This document shows, piece after piece, positions 28,346 through 37,671 of a DNA stretch of 64,000 nucleotides (positions within the stretch are counted from its first letter, which is position 1; the number at the start of each line of letters is the position of its first letter). The notes under the pieces were generated by a model. That model searched no databases. It saw nothing but the letters and a program-made list of their open reading frames with translations, and was not told where the DNA came from. Both the position numbers and the translations under genes were made by a program. Where the stretch lies: NCBI GenBank assembly GCA_902617045.1, contig CACMVA010000001.1, positions 185,519 through 249,518 of the forward strand. The letters run 5' to 3'. This DNA comes from an uncultured SAR86 cluster bacterium. Its GTDB lineage: Bacteria > Pseudomonadota > Gammaproteobacteria > Magnimaribacterales > D2472.

Positions 28346-28879
28346 ATGAAAGACTTTGCAAATGTTAAAAGTAATAAATCAAAGAAGACTAAAAGAAAAA
28401 CTGTTTTTACTTCAAAAAAGCCATCAGTAAACACAATATCAACTAGCACCATCCTGATATTAATTTTTATTAGCTTAGGTCTAGCCTCTAGTTCAATACT
28501 TCTATTCAAGACAGACGTTATGTCAATTAAAACTGTCAACACTTCCAACACCGTAAACATAGACTTCCCTTCATCATTAATGGATAATTCAGTGCTTATT
28601 GAATTTAATGAAGAAAATAATTCTTTAGAGTGTCAGTACTTTGTCCAAATTGGCGCATACGGAAATAAAAAATATGCTCTTGAGGCAGTTAAAATGCTCA
28701 ATAACGATATTGAAAACCTATCAATTAATGAGGTATACAGTACTCTTTTGCCAGGAAAGCTTTTAAATAGTGTAATATCAGGCCCTTATATTAATAGATC
28801 AGCAGCAAATAATGCTAAAGAGAAAATAACAAAGAGCGGTTTTGAACCACGATTAAGAACTGTATGCAAAGAGAACTAA
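28346..28879 (+). CDS. SPOR-domain membrane protein
   Basis: Single TM; C-terminal QYFVQIGAYGNKKYALEAVKMLN...VISGPYINRSAANNAKEKI. Confidence 0.85.
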   Translation: MKDFANVKSNKSKKTKRKTVFTSKKPSVNTISTSTILILIFISLGLASSSILLFKTDVMSIKTVNTSNTVNIDFPSSLMDNSVLIEFNEENNSLECQYFVQIGAYGNKKYALEAVKMLNNDIENLSINEVYSTLLPGKLLNSVISGPYINRSAANNAKEKITKSGFEPRLRTVCKEN

Positions 28880-29550
28880 TTAGAAATATTAATGCTATTA
28901 ATAATAGAATCGATGAGTTGTGCTCATCTATTAATAGAAGCAGAGATGAAATAACCTTAATTGCAGTTTCTAAGAAGAAAAGCTTTGAGCTCGTTAAGAT
29001 AGCTCTAGAGAATGGAATCAATAACTTCGGAGAAAATTACGCACAAGAGCTTCAAGAAAAATCTTCATTGATAGATTCAAGTAATATTGTTTGGCATTTT
29101 ATTGGGCCAATTCAATCCAATAAAGTTAAAGTAATTGCAAATAATGCTGATTGGATTCATACCCTCGAAAGGGAAAAAATTATTAGAAAATTCAATGATG
29201 AGTGTAAAAAAATTAATAAATTAATAAACGGATGCATTCAAATTAATATTTCGTCTGAAAAATCAAAAAGTGGATGCAGTCCTGACGAGCTTTTTGATAT
29301 AGCAAAATTAGTAGAATCTATGGAAAATATTAATTTAAAAGGCATAATGGCTCTCCCAAAACTAACAAATGATAAAGAAGAAAGAGATTATATGATGGAA
29401 GAAGTTATAAACCTGAGCATCAAGTTACAAAAAATTTATCCCAACGCTAGTGCTATCTCACTTGGAACAACTTCGGATTACGAGGATGCCATAATTCATG
29501 GATCTAACATGCTTCGAATAGGTGAATCAATTTTTGGTAAAAGATCATGA
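28864..29550 (+). CDS. yggS: YggS family PLP homeostasis protein
   Basis: LIAVSKKKSFELVKIALENGINNFGENYAQEL..WHFIGPIQSNKVK. Confidence 0.95.
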   Translation: MQRELIRNINAINNRIDELCSSINRSRDEITLIAVSKKKSFELVKIALENGINNFGENYAQELQEKSSLIDSSNIVWHFIGPIQSNKVKVIANNADWIHTLEREKIIRKFNDECKKINKLINGCIQINISSEKSKSGCSPDELFDIAKLVESMENINLKGIMALPKLTNDKEERDYMMEEVINLSIKLQKIYPNASAISLGTTSDYEDAIIHGSNMLRIGESIFGKRS

Positions 29551-30335
29551 AAAATATATTATTTTTTGGTGGTGGTAATATTGCTCAAGCCTTAATTTCA
29601 GGACTACTATTAAATGGGATGAGCAACAAAAATATTTTTTTTGTAGACAGGAATCCTTTAAATCAAAAAAAATTAAATAGCTTGAAAGTTAAAAGTTTAA
29701 AAAAATCGAATTCTGATGTAGATATAGTTATCTTATCCGTAAAGCCAAAAGACGCTATTCAAGCATACAAAGAAATTTTAAATAACTATAAAAATCCTAA
29801 AATTGTTAGTCTTGTTGCTGGTATAAAATCCTCTACATACACCAAGCTGGATAATAAATCTCAATTTATGAGAGCAATGCCAAATACTGCATCAAAATAT
29901 GGTCAAGGAATTACAGCTTTATATAATTCATCTTTTAAAAAAAATAACTTTAAAAAGGTCTCTTCTATCTTCTCAAAATTAGGTACAGTCATTGAAGTAG
30001 ATAATGATTCAAAAATAGATACTTTTACTGGTGTCATTGGAAGTGGGCCTGCATATTTTTTCCAAACTCTTAAATCATTTGAGAAAAAACTTATGAGATT
30101 ATGTAACCAAGATGAAAAAATTGTTAGAGAGATTATTGCTAATCTTATGAAAGGTGTTGGTTCATCAATTGAAAAAGATGGTGATTTGAATAATCTAATT
30201 AAAGCAGTTGCTTCAAAGAAAGGAACGACAGAAGCTGGACTAAAGTCGCTTAAATCCAATAATTTAAATCAAATCTTTGAAAAAGGATTAAACGCTGCCA
30301 TCAAAAGATCCAAGGAAATTTCAAATGAATTCTAA
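29547..30335 (+). CDS. proC: Pyrroline-5-carboxylate reductase
   Basis: FFGGGNIAQALISGLL; FMRAMPNTASKYGQGITALY; GSGPAYFFQ. Confidence 0.95.
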   Translation: MKNILFFGGGNIAQALISGLLLNGMSNKNIFFVDRNPLNQKKLNSLKVKSLKKSNSDVDIVILSVKPKDAIQAYKEILNNYKNPKIVSLVAGIKSSTYTKLDNKSQFMRAMPNTASKYGQGITALYNSSFKKNNFKKVSSIFSKLGTVIEVDNDSKIDTFTGVIGSGPAYFFQTLKSFEKKLMRLCNQDEKIVREIIANLMKGVGSSIEKDGDLNNLIKAVASKKGTTEAGLKSLKSNNLNQIFEKGLNAAIKRSKEISNEF

Positions 30336-30849
30336 TATGCAAATACTTGGGCTTATTTTAAGTATATTAAATTACACACTTGTTTTTCTCTTCATCTTTA
30401 ATTTATTGAAAGTAAATTATTACAATCAAATTGTTTCAATATTTGTTAAAGCGTATAGTCCCATAGCAAAAATATTTTCACCCTTACCAATTCAAGCCCT
30501 TAATATTTTAATCTTGGCCATAGTATTTAAGCTTTCATCTCTTGTTATATATTTTGGTGATCAGTATGTAATTACAACATTATTAGGGGTGGCTGTAATT
30601 CAGACGATAATGATTATTTTAAGGATCATATTTTTTGCAGTAATTGGAGGTGTAATCCTAAGTTGGGTATCTCCATCAAACTCAAATGCTTTTTTAGAGT
30701 TAATTGAGGAAATATCTTATAAGTCTTTAATGCCGATAAGGAATTATATTCCATCAGCTGGAGGTTTGGACTTTTCTCCTCTTTTTGTTTTGATTTTAAT
30801 TAATCTAATTGAATCCTTCTTATCAGATATGCTTAGGTCAATAGTATGA
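30325..30849 (+). CDS. yggT: YggT family membrane protein
   Basis: YSPIAKIFSPLPI...LSWVSPSNSNAF...LMPIRNYIPSAGGLDFSPLFVLILINL. Confidence 0.93.
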   Translation: MNSNMQILGLILSILNYTLVFLFIFNLLKVNYYNQIVSIFVKAYSPIAKIFSPLPIQALNILILAIVFKLSSLVIYFGDQYVITTLLGVAVIQTIMIILRIIFFAVIGGVILSWVSPSNSNAFLELIEEISYKSLMPIRNYIPSAGGLDFSPLFVLILINLIESFLSDMLRSIV

Positions 30850-31931
30850 AGATGGAAACAAAATTAATTCATTTTTCAGAAGGAATTGAACTTGAATCAG
30901 GTGAGAAGCTCAATTCATTCGATTTAATGGTAGAAACCTATGGTGAACTTAATGAAGGCAAGTCAAATGCAATTCTTCTTTGTCATGCATTTTCAGGAAA
31001 TCATCATGCAGCAGGAAGTTCTGAAGATTTTGGAATTGGTTGGTGGGATCAGTTAGTTGGTCCTAGTAAAACAATCGACACCAATAAATATTTTGTTGTC
31101 TGTTGCAATAATCTAGGTGGATGTGCTGGTTCCTCCGGACCATCTTCAATTGATCCTTCATCGCAAAAAATATTTGGAAAATCTTTTCCTCAGGTAAGTG
31201 TCCTGGATTGGGTTAACTCACAAAAAATGCTTATGGATAAATTAAACATAGAGTGTTGGCATTTTGTAGCAGGTGGAAGTCTGGGCGGAATGCAAGCTCT
31301 GCAATGGTCAATTTCATATCCAGATAATGTTAAAAAGGCTGGAATTTTTGCTGCAGCTTCAAAATCTAGTTCTCAGAATATTGCGATGAATGAAGTTGCA
31401 AGAGAATCTATAAGAAAAGATGAGAACTTTCATAATGGAAATTATTATGAGCATAACGTTATACCTAAAAATGGGATTAAAACTGCAAGAATGCTTGGTC
31501 ACATTACATATCTTTCAGAAGAACATATGGATTCAAGATTTGGGAGAAAATTTCAAGATGAAGGTTCAAAAGTAGAAGAGTCCGTAAGCTTTGAAGTCGA
31601 AAATTATTTGCAATATAAGGGTGAACAGTTCTCAGAGCTATTTGATGCAAATTCATATATTTTAATGACAAAAGTAATGGATAGTTATGATGCTGGAAAA
31701 GATAAACCCCTAGTTGAGGCTTTAAAAAATGTGAAAGCTGAGTTCTTAATTGTAGGTTTTTACTCAGATTGGCTATACCCACCAGAAAGAGGAAAGGAAA
31801 TACAAATAGCTGCAATGAATAATAATATAAGGTCCTCTTTTGTGGTTCTCCAGGGAGATCATGGACACGATAGTTTTCTTTTTAGTTCAAAAACTTACTC
31901 AAATTTAATTACAAATTTCATAGAATCATAA
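30846..31931 (+). CDS. metX: Homoserine O-acyltransferase
   Basis: LLCHAFSGNHHAAG; NNLGGCAGSSGPSSIDP; VAGGSLGGMQALQWSISYP. Confidence 0.95.
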   Translation: MKMETKLIHFSEGIELESGEKLNSFDLMVETYGELNEGKSNAILLCHAFSGNHHAAGSSEDFGIGWWDQLVGPSKTIDTNKYFVVCCNNLGGCAGSSGPSSIDPSSQKIFGKSFPQVSVLDWVNSQKMLMDKLNIECWHFVAGGSLGGMQALQWSISYPDNVKKAGIFAAASKSSSQNIAMNEVARESIRKDENFHNGNYYEHNVIPKNGIKTARMLGHITYLSEEHMDSRFGRKFQDEGSKVEESVSFEVENYLQYKGEQFSELFDANSYILMTKVMDSYDAGKDKPLVEALKNVKAEFLIVGFYSDWLYPPERGKEIQIAAMNNNIRSSFVVLQGDHGHDSFLFSSKTYSNLITNFIES

Positions 31932-32521
31932 TGGCTATAAAACTTTCGAAAATTATAAACAATTGGGTTCCAGAAAATTCAAAAGTAATTGATTTTGGTT
32001 GTGGTGATGGATCTTTATTAAAAGAATTATTTGAAAATAAGCAAGTGCTTGGATATGGCGTTGAGATAAATGATACAAAGATAGAAAAATGTATTGAGAA
32101 AGGCGTACCTGTAATAAAACTTGATATAGACAAGGGCCTAAATGACTTTATGTCATCTGATTTTGATTTATCGATTATGGCCAGATCAATTCAATGTCTT
32201 AAAAATCCTGATCTTGCTCTAAATAGAATGCTGGAGTTATCAAAAAGATGTGTTGTGACTCTTCCTAATCTTGGCTATTGGAGATGTAGAATAAACCTTG
32301 CATCAGGGAAAATGCCAATTACACCAGAGCTGCCCTCTAGCTGGTATGAAACAGAAAACATTCACTTGTGTACGATCAAAGATTTTGAAAATCTTTGTTT
32401 AAAAGAAAATATTAGTATTAAAGATAAAGTTTTCATAAATAGAAACGGTAATCAAGGCAGTTTATCTAAAATCAATCCAAATTTATTTGCTGTAGAAGGA
32501 GTCTATTTACTTGAAAAGTAA
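31931..32521 (+). CDS. metW: Methionine biosynthesis protein MetW (methyltransferase-like)
   Basis: WVPENSKVIDFGCGDGSLLKEL; ARSIQCLKNPDLALNRML; adjacent to metX. Confidence 0.95.
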   Translation: MAIKLSKIINNWVPENSKVIDFGCGDGSLLKELFENKQVLGYGVEINDTKIEKCIEKGVPVIKLDIDKGLNDFMSSDFDLSIMARSIQCLKNPDLALNRMLELSKRCVVTLPNLGYWRCRINLASGKMPITPELPSSWYETENIHLCTIKDFENLCLKENISIKDKVFINRNGNQGSLSKINPNLFAVEGVYLLEK

Positions 32522-33122
32522 TGATGACATTCTTATTGCCTCATCAAACAAAGGTAAATTAAAAGAATTTAAAAAACTATTCCAAAATCATAAAGTTTTT
32601 TCTTTATCTGATCTTAATATAGAAGATGCTATAGAAGATGGGGATTCCTTTTTAGAAAATGCAATGATTAAAGCAAAACATGGCGCTAAGGAATCTAAAC
32701 TTTATACAATTGCAGATGATTCAGGAATTGTAGTCCCTAAATTAGGCTATGAACCTGGCATTTATTCTGCAAGATATGCTGGCGAGGGTGCTAGTGATAA
32801 AGATAACAGAGATAAGATTATTGATAAATTGATTAAGAAAAAATATGAGAGTCTCGAAGCTTTCTATGTTTGTGTTCTTGTTGGGCTAAAGAGTCCTAAT
32901 GATCCGATGCCAATAGTAACTCAAGGTGAAATTCATGGGAGAATATCGATAAATAGTTCAGGAGAAGGAGGATTTGGATATGACAAAATCTTTTATCCCG
33001 ACGGCTATGATTGCTCAATGGCATCTTTAGACCAACAAATTAAAAATAAAGTTAGTCACAGAGCCATTGCTTCAGAAAAATTTATAAAATTGTTTAACAG
33101 TAGTTATGGTACTTTTTTATAA
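32511..33122 (+). CDS. rdgB: XTP/dITP diphosphatase (RdgB/HAM1)
   Basis: IASSNKGKLKEFKKLF; TIADDSGIVVPKLGYEPGIYSARYAGEGASD; GFGYDKIFYPDG. Confidence 0.95.
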   Translation: MKSNDDILIASSNKGKLKEFKKLFQNHKVFSLSDLNIEDAIEDGDSFLENAMIKAKHGAKESKLYTIADDSGIVVPKLGYEPGIYSARYAGEGASDKDNRDKIIDKLIKKKYESLEAFYVCVLVGLKSPNDPMPIVTQGEIHGRISINSSGEGGFGYDKIFYPDGYDCSMASLDQQIKNKVSHRAIASEKFIKLFNSSYGTFL

Positions 33123-33751
33123 TTAAATTCAAATAACTCTCTGCCCTCATCTTTCCCTCTTCTTTCAAACTTAGAAAGAGAGTCTTTTTGAAAAGATTTG
33201 TTTGAAGATGGCTTAAATAATTTATTTTTTACAATTAATTCAGAAATACTTTCTGCATAGTTTTCCCAATCTGTAGATATGTATATATTTGAATCGTCCT
33301 TCATAAAATCATGGACCATTTCTAAAAAAGATTTATTTATCAGTCTTCTTTTGTGATGTTTTTCTTTTGGCCAAGGATCGGGACAAATAATAATCACTGA
33401 ATCAAATACTTTTTTTGGGCTTTGATCTAAAAGCAGCCTAATATCGTCTGAAAAAATTTTTATGTTATTGATATTGTTTTCTTTTATGCTCGAAACCAAA
33501 GTTCCTATGCCTGACATATAGACCTCAGAACCTATAAATAAATAGTTTGGATTATTTATTGCTTGAAAAATAATATTTTCAGCATTACCAAAGCCTATTT
33601 CTAAATAACATTTATCAAAGTTTTTGCTGAAACCTTCTACTTCCTGAATACTTTTCACAGAAAATTCTGATAAAGAGCTTAAACTGTGGGTCTGCTTTTT
33701 AGTTATTCGGCCTTTTCTTTTTACAAACGAAGGAAGAAACTTTAATTGCAT
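33104..33751 (-). CDS. trmB: tRNA (guanine-N7)-methyltransferase
   Basis: LEIGFGNAENI; IICPDPWPKEKHHKRRLINKSFL. Confidence 0.95.
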   Translation of the reverse strand: MQLKFLPSFVKRKGRITKKQTHSLSSLSEFSVKSIQEVEGFSKNFDKCYLEIGFGNAENIIFQAINNPNYLFIGSEVYMSGIGTLVSSIKENNINNIKIFSDDIRLLLDQSPKKVFDSVIIICPDPWPKEKHHKRRLINKSFLEMVHDFMKDDSNIYISTDWENYAESISELIVKNKLFKPSSNKSFQKDSLSKFERRGKDEGRELFEFNYKKVP

Positions 33752-33766
33752 TGCTAAATGCTAGAT

Positions 33767-34627
33767 TTATGCAAAATCTACCATAAACGCTTTCAATTTT
33801 TTAAGTGCGCTGTTTTCAATTTGTCTAATTCTTTCAGCGGACACTTTATATTCATCGGCTAAATCATGAAGAGTAGCCTTTTCATCTGATAGGTATCTTC
33901 TATTAAGAATATCTTTGCTTCTATCATCAAGAGTTTTTAGAGCAGCAAGAAGCTCTTCTTTGTTTACTTGTTCTGCTTGCTCAGATGCAACTATGATTTC
34001 AGGATCATATCTTTTATCTTCTAAATATTGAGAAGGAGACATAATTTCATCATCGTCACCAGAGGGAACTGGTGAATCAAATGATGAATCATTTGAAGAA
34101 AGTCTATTTTCCATGTGAAGTACATCTTTGACCTCAACATTTAGGTCAGATGCAATTTTTTCAGCTTCTTCTTTAGTCAGCCAATCAAGTGATTTCTTTT
34201 TACTTCTAAGATTAAAGAATAGTTTTCTTTGCGCTTTAGTTGTAGCAATTTTTACTAATCTCCAGTTTTTAAGAATATATTCATGAATCTCAGCTTTAAT
34301 CCAGTGAACTGCAAAAGAGACTAGTTTTACACCTCTATGAGGATCATATTTATCTACAGCTTTCATTAAGCCAACATTACCCTCCTGAATAATATCTCCC
34401 AGAGGTAATCCATAACCTTGATATGATCTTGCAATATGAACAACAAATCTTAAATGATGAATCACGAGTTGTCTTGCAGCATCTAAATCATCTTCCTCAT
34501 ATAATTTTAAAGCAAGTTCTTGCTCCTCTTCCTTGGTAAGAATAGGTATTGAATGAACAGAAGAAAGATATGATTCAATATCTTTACCCGGACTATTTAA
34601 TTGTGAGGGTTGTAATTGTGTGCCCAT
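33767..34627 (-). CDS. rpoH: RNA polymerase sigma-32 factor
   Basis: YLSSVHSIPILTKEEEQELALKLYEEDDLDAARQLVIHHLRFVVHIARSYQGYGLPLGDIIQEGNVGLMKAV. Confidence 0.96.
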   Translation of the reverse strand: MGTQLQPSQLNSPGKDIESYLSSVHSIPILTKEEEQELALKLYEEDDLDAARQLVIHHLRFVVHIARSYQGYGLPLGDIIQEGNVGLMKAVDKYDPHRGVKLVSFAVHWIKAEIHEYILKNWRLVKIATTKAQRKLFFNLRSKKKSLDWLTKEEAEKIASDLNVEVKDVLHMENRLSSNDSSFDSPVPSGDDDEIMSPSQYLEDKRYDPEIIVASEQAEQVNKEELLAALKTLDDRSKDILNRRYLSDEKATLHDLADEYKVSAERIRQIENSALKKLKAFMVDFA

Positions 34628-34681
34628 AATATAAATAAAGTTTATAATTAATTATATCAATTAATTATGAATAATAGGAAA

Positions 34682-35503
34682 TTATACCAATTTTTTGAAA
34701 AAATCTCCTAAAACAGGTAAAAAATCGCTTTTAATTGAATTATTTCTAAAGGCTATAAAGAATGGATTTAGTATTGAATCCTCCTTTGCATAAGTCAATT
34801 CCTCATAATCTCCAATTTTGATAACACTTCCGCCCTTTTGGTTAAGGACTGCATGAGCAGCAGCTATATCCCATTCAGAAGTAGGACCAAATCTAGGGTA
34901 TATGTCAGCCTCATTATCTGCCAAACTACATAGTTTCAATGAACTACCCTTCTCAACAATCTCATAGCCAATGTTTTGTGACTCAATGTAATTAAGAAAA
35001 GCAGTATCTTTGTCACTTTTATGACTTTTGCTCATTACAATTCTTAACTTATCAGAAGAATCATTTTGTGACTGAACATCCTCAAAAATAGATCCATGCC
35101 AAATTTTTCCAGTTACAGGTGCGCCAACAATACCAAATACAACTTTCTTATTGTTAATCATTGCAATATTTACGGTAAATTCCCCAGTTTTATTAATAAA
35201 CTCTTTAGTCCCATCAAGAGGATCAACTAGCCAATATGTTTGGTCTAGACTTTTTATTAGATCCTCACTAAAAGTTTCCTCTGAGATAATTGAAATATCT
35301 TTTGAAATTTTTTCTAATGAATTTAATATTATTTCATTAGATTTTTTATCTGCTTTTGTTAAAGGAGAACCGTCTGATTTTTCTTCTTGATCAAAGCTAT
35401 CAGAATTATAAATCTGCATAATTTCATCTGAGGCAAGATTAACGCATTCTTTTAGAGCATCTAAATGATTATCAAAAAAAGTTTTACTTACCATTTTATT
35501 CAA
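34682..35503 (-). CDS. cysQ: 3'(2'),5'-bisphosphate nucleotidase CysQ-like inositol monophosphatase family
   Basis: SPLTKADKKSNEIIL; YWLVDPLDGTKEFINKTGEFTVNIAMI; TSEWDIAAAHAVL. Confidence 0.92.
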   Translation of the reverse strand: MNKMVSKTFFDNHLDALKECVNLASDEIMQIYNSDSFDQEEKSDGSPLTKADKKSNEIILNSLEKISKDISIISEETFSEDLIKSLDQTYWLVDPLDGTKEFINKTGEFTVNIAMINNKKVVFGIVGAPVTGKIWHGSIFEDVQSQNDSSDKLRIVMSKSHKSDKDTAFLNYIESQNIGYEIVEKGSSLKLCSLADNEADIYPRFGPTSEWDIAAAHAVLNQKGGSVIKIGDYEELTYAKEDSILNPFFIAFRNNSIKSDFLPVLGDFFKKLV

Positions 35504-36627
35504 ATACTACAACTTTGGTTATCAAGATTTTTGTAATCAATTGCTTCAAGGATTTTATAATGGATGTCTGTATTATCCATCAATCCTTGAAATAGTTCTG
35601 CTCCAGGACCATAAGCATGCACTCCAACAGGAATCGAGGTGTGTCTTCCAGTACCCCATTGAACAACAACTTTGTCATCGTCTTGCTTAAGAATTTGTAA
35701 TCCTCCAGTTTCATGATCAGAAGTAACTATTAACAGTGTCTCGTTATCTTCATTTACAAAGTTAATCAAATCTCCAATGGTTAAATCAAAATCTTTAAAC
35801 TCCTCTATCATTTCATTTGCATCGTTATCGTGTGCAGCCCAATCTATTTGACTGCCTTCGGTCATTAAAAAGAACCCATTACACTGGCTTTTCAAATGAT
35901 TTAATGCAAAATTTGTCATTTCTCTTTGGGTTGGTTTTTCATTTGATCGCTCAATGCCGTCATCGTCAAAAAGACCAATAAGCTTTTTAGAATGATCAAA
36001 ATTTAATTGCAGAGACTCTTTCTCTGTGAGCACATAGTGCGTGTCATTAATTTTATTTAAATCAAAGAATTCTTTACCTCCTCCTAAAGCAATATCAATT
36101 GAAGAATTAATAAGCTGATTAGCTATATTTTTGTATTCATATCTGCTATCAATGTGAGCATATAAAGCTGCAGGCGTCGCATGAGTTACTGAAGATGTTG
36201 CGACTATGCCCGAGATATAACCTTTTTTATGAAGCATTTCTACAATGGTGGCTAATTTTTTTTTGTCTGGATCCAATGACAAATATCTATTTTTTGTTTT
36301 ATATCCAGTTGACCATGCTGTTGCTGCTGCTGCCGAATCTGTATATGCATTGTTATAAGAATGGGTTAAAGAGGAACCGACATATGGGATTTGATCAATA
36401 AAAAGTCTATGGTCTAGGCCACCAATTGCAATTCGGGACAAAGTAATTTGGTTTGGTCCAACCCCATCTCCAATAGCAAGAATTATATTCTTAGCTTTTA
36501 AATTATCGGGAAAATCTTTTATTTCAATATATTCTGTTTCTTTTGAACCGATTGTAATCGACTCAGTTTTTTCTGAAAAATTACATGACGAAACTGATAA
36601 TATTAATAGAACAAAAATATATTTCAT
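35500..36627 (-). CDS. Alkaline phosphatase (PhoA superfamily), lipoprotein
   Basis: Start refined to 36627 (MKYIFVLLILSVSSCNFSE lipobox); AIGDGVGPNQIT; YTDSAAAATAWSTGYKT; VTSDHETGG. Confidence 0.92.
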   Translation of the reverse strand: MKYIFVLLILSVSSCNFSEKTESITIGSKETEYIEIKDFPDNLKAKNIILAIGDGVGPNQITLSRIAIGGLDHRLFIDQIPYVGSSLTHSYNNAYTDSAAAATAWSTGYKTKNRYLSLDPDKKKLATIVEMLHKKGYISGIVATSSVTHATPAALYAHIDSRYEYKNIANQLINSSIDIALGGGKEFFDLNKINDTHYVLTEKESLQLNFDHSKKLIGLFDDDGIERSNEKPTQREMTNFALNHLKSQCNGFFLMTEGSQIDWAAHDNDANEMIEEFKDFDLTIGDLINFVNEDNETLLIVTSDHETGGLQILKQDDDKVVVQWGTGRHTSIPVGVHAYGPGAELFQGLMDNTDIHYKILEAIDYKNLDNQSCSI

Positions 36628-36634
36628 AAATAGA

Positions 36635-37462
36635 TTATGGATTAAGAGTTTCTTTTCTTTTTTGAATTGCTTCATCCTCAGATTCAGGCATTTCATCATA
36701 TATAGATAGTTCCCATCTTCCATATGTTGGGTTTGTGATCATGAACCATTTTGATCCCCACATATCAGAATATTTTTTAGCTAATTTTTTTCTATCAGAA
36801 TGAAAAACGTATGCTTCTTTAGTTGAGATGAAGTCTGTGAGCTGGTCTCCAAGTAAAAGAACTATCCTATAATTTTCAGCAATATTTTTTCTTCTCTCCG
36901 TCTTATCTCTAACATTTTCATCTACTCTCATTAATAAAGTATTTACGTTATCGTCGAAAGGTAATCCTAAATTTTTTAAATTTTTAATTGTAGGTTCTCT
37001 AAAAGACTCGAGCCTATTGGTTACATAGAAAATTTTTACGTTATTGTCATTTGCGTAGTGAAGGAATTCATAGACACCTTCAACTGCAGTGGCCTTAGAT
37101 TCATTTACCCATTTAGACCATCCATTTGGATATGATAATCCGGATAAAATTGTTCTAGATTGGAAGGATGAGTTATCTAAGACCGTTTCATCAACATCTA
37201 TAATTATTGCAGGAATTTTGCCTGCGAAATTACCTTTTTGTTCTAATGCTGCAGTCCATGTGTTATCTTGAAGAGCAATATCAAGAGCTTTAGAAGCATT
37301 ATTAAATGTTTGAATATTATTTGCGGCGAATTCTGTTGAGGTTTGAACGTAAAGCACTGATAGCATAGATTGCTCTTGGAATGATTTATCCTTTTCAGAG
37401 GCAAAAGAATGCCCATTAGTGACAGTAATTAATAAGAAAAGTATAGGCTTTAGTGATTTCAT
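36635..37462 (-). CDS. HAD-family acid phosphatase, lipoprotein e(P4)-like
   Basis: Signal peptide; PAIIIDVDETVLDNSSFQSR; FYVTNRLESFREPTIKNLKNLG; LLLGDQLTDF. Confidence 0.92.
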   Translation of the reverse strand: MKSLKPILFLLITVTNGHSFASEKDKSFQEQSMLSVLYVQTSTEFAANNIQTFNNASKALDIALQDNTWTAALEQKGNFAGKIPAIIIDVDETVLDNSSFQSRTILSGLSYPNGWSKWVNESKATAVEGVYEFLHYANDNNVKIFYVTNRLESFREPTIKNLKNLGLPFDDNVNTLLMRVDENVRDKTERRKNIAENYRIVLLLGDQLTDFISTKEAYVFHSDRKKLAKKYSDMWGSKWFMITNPTYGRWELSIYDEMPESEDEAIQKRKETLNP

Positions 37463-37470
37463 TGTTTAAG

Positions 37471-37484
37471 AGCATTATAATGCT
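37471..37484. promoter_or_regulatory. 14-bp perfect palindrome AGCATTATAATGCT in divergent intergenic region
   Basis: Reverse complement identical; embeds a TATAAT -10-like element at 37476-37481; between acid phosphatase (-) and small ORF/crotonase (+). Confidence 0.6.
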
Positions 37485-37512
37485 TAGATTATAATTAAGT
37501 TAAAAATTATTT

Positions 37513-37671
37513 ATGGATAATAAAATTTTAGAGAATTTAGAAAAATTAAAAAAAATGCTTGTTCTTCTTAGTGAGGAAAGAAAAGTTGTTTTATCTCATC
37601 ACAAAACATTTGAACATGTAGAAAAAATGAGATCGATTGTTAATGAATCTATAGAAATGGCGAATAAATAA
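37513..37671 (+). CDS. 52-aa small ORF translationally coupled to crotonase
   Basis: Manual translation MDNKILENLEKLKKMLVLLSEERKVVLSHHKTFEHVEKMRSIVNESIEMANK*; stop TAA shares its last base with downstream ATG at 37671. Confidence 0.65.
   Translation: MDNKILENLEKLKKMLVLLSEERKVVLSHHKTFEHVEKMRSIVNESIEMANK

Noticed and set aside
29903-30259. 118-aa ORF antisense to proC
   Set aside because: Shadow ORF with no recognisable domain and biased composition.
34076-34102. Palindrome caaatga-tgaa-tcatttg in rpoH
   Set aside because: Inside coding sequence encoding an S/D-rich stretch; likely incidental repeat of similar codons.
36628-36723. N-terminal extension of the alkaline phosphatase ORF
   Set aside because: Overlaps the upstream phosphatase; the internal start at 36627 gives a proper lipoprotein signal.
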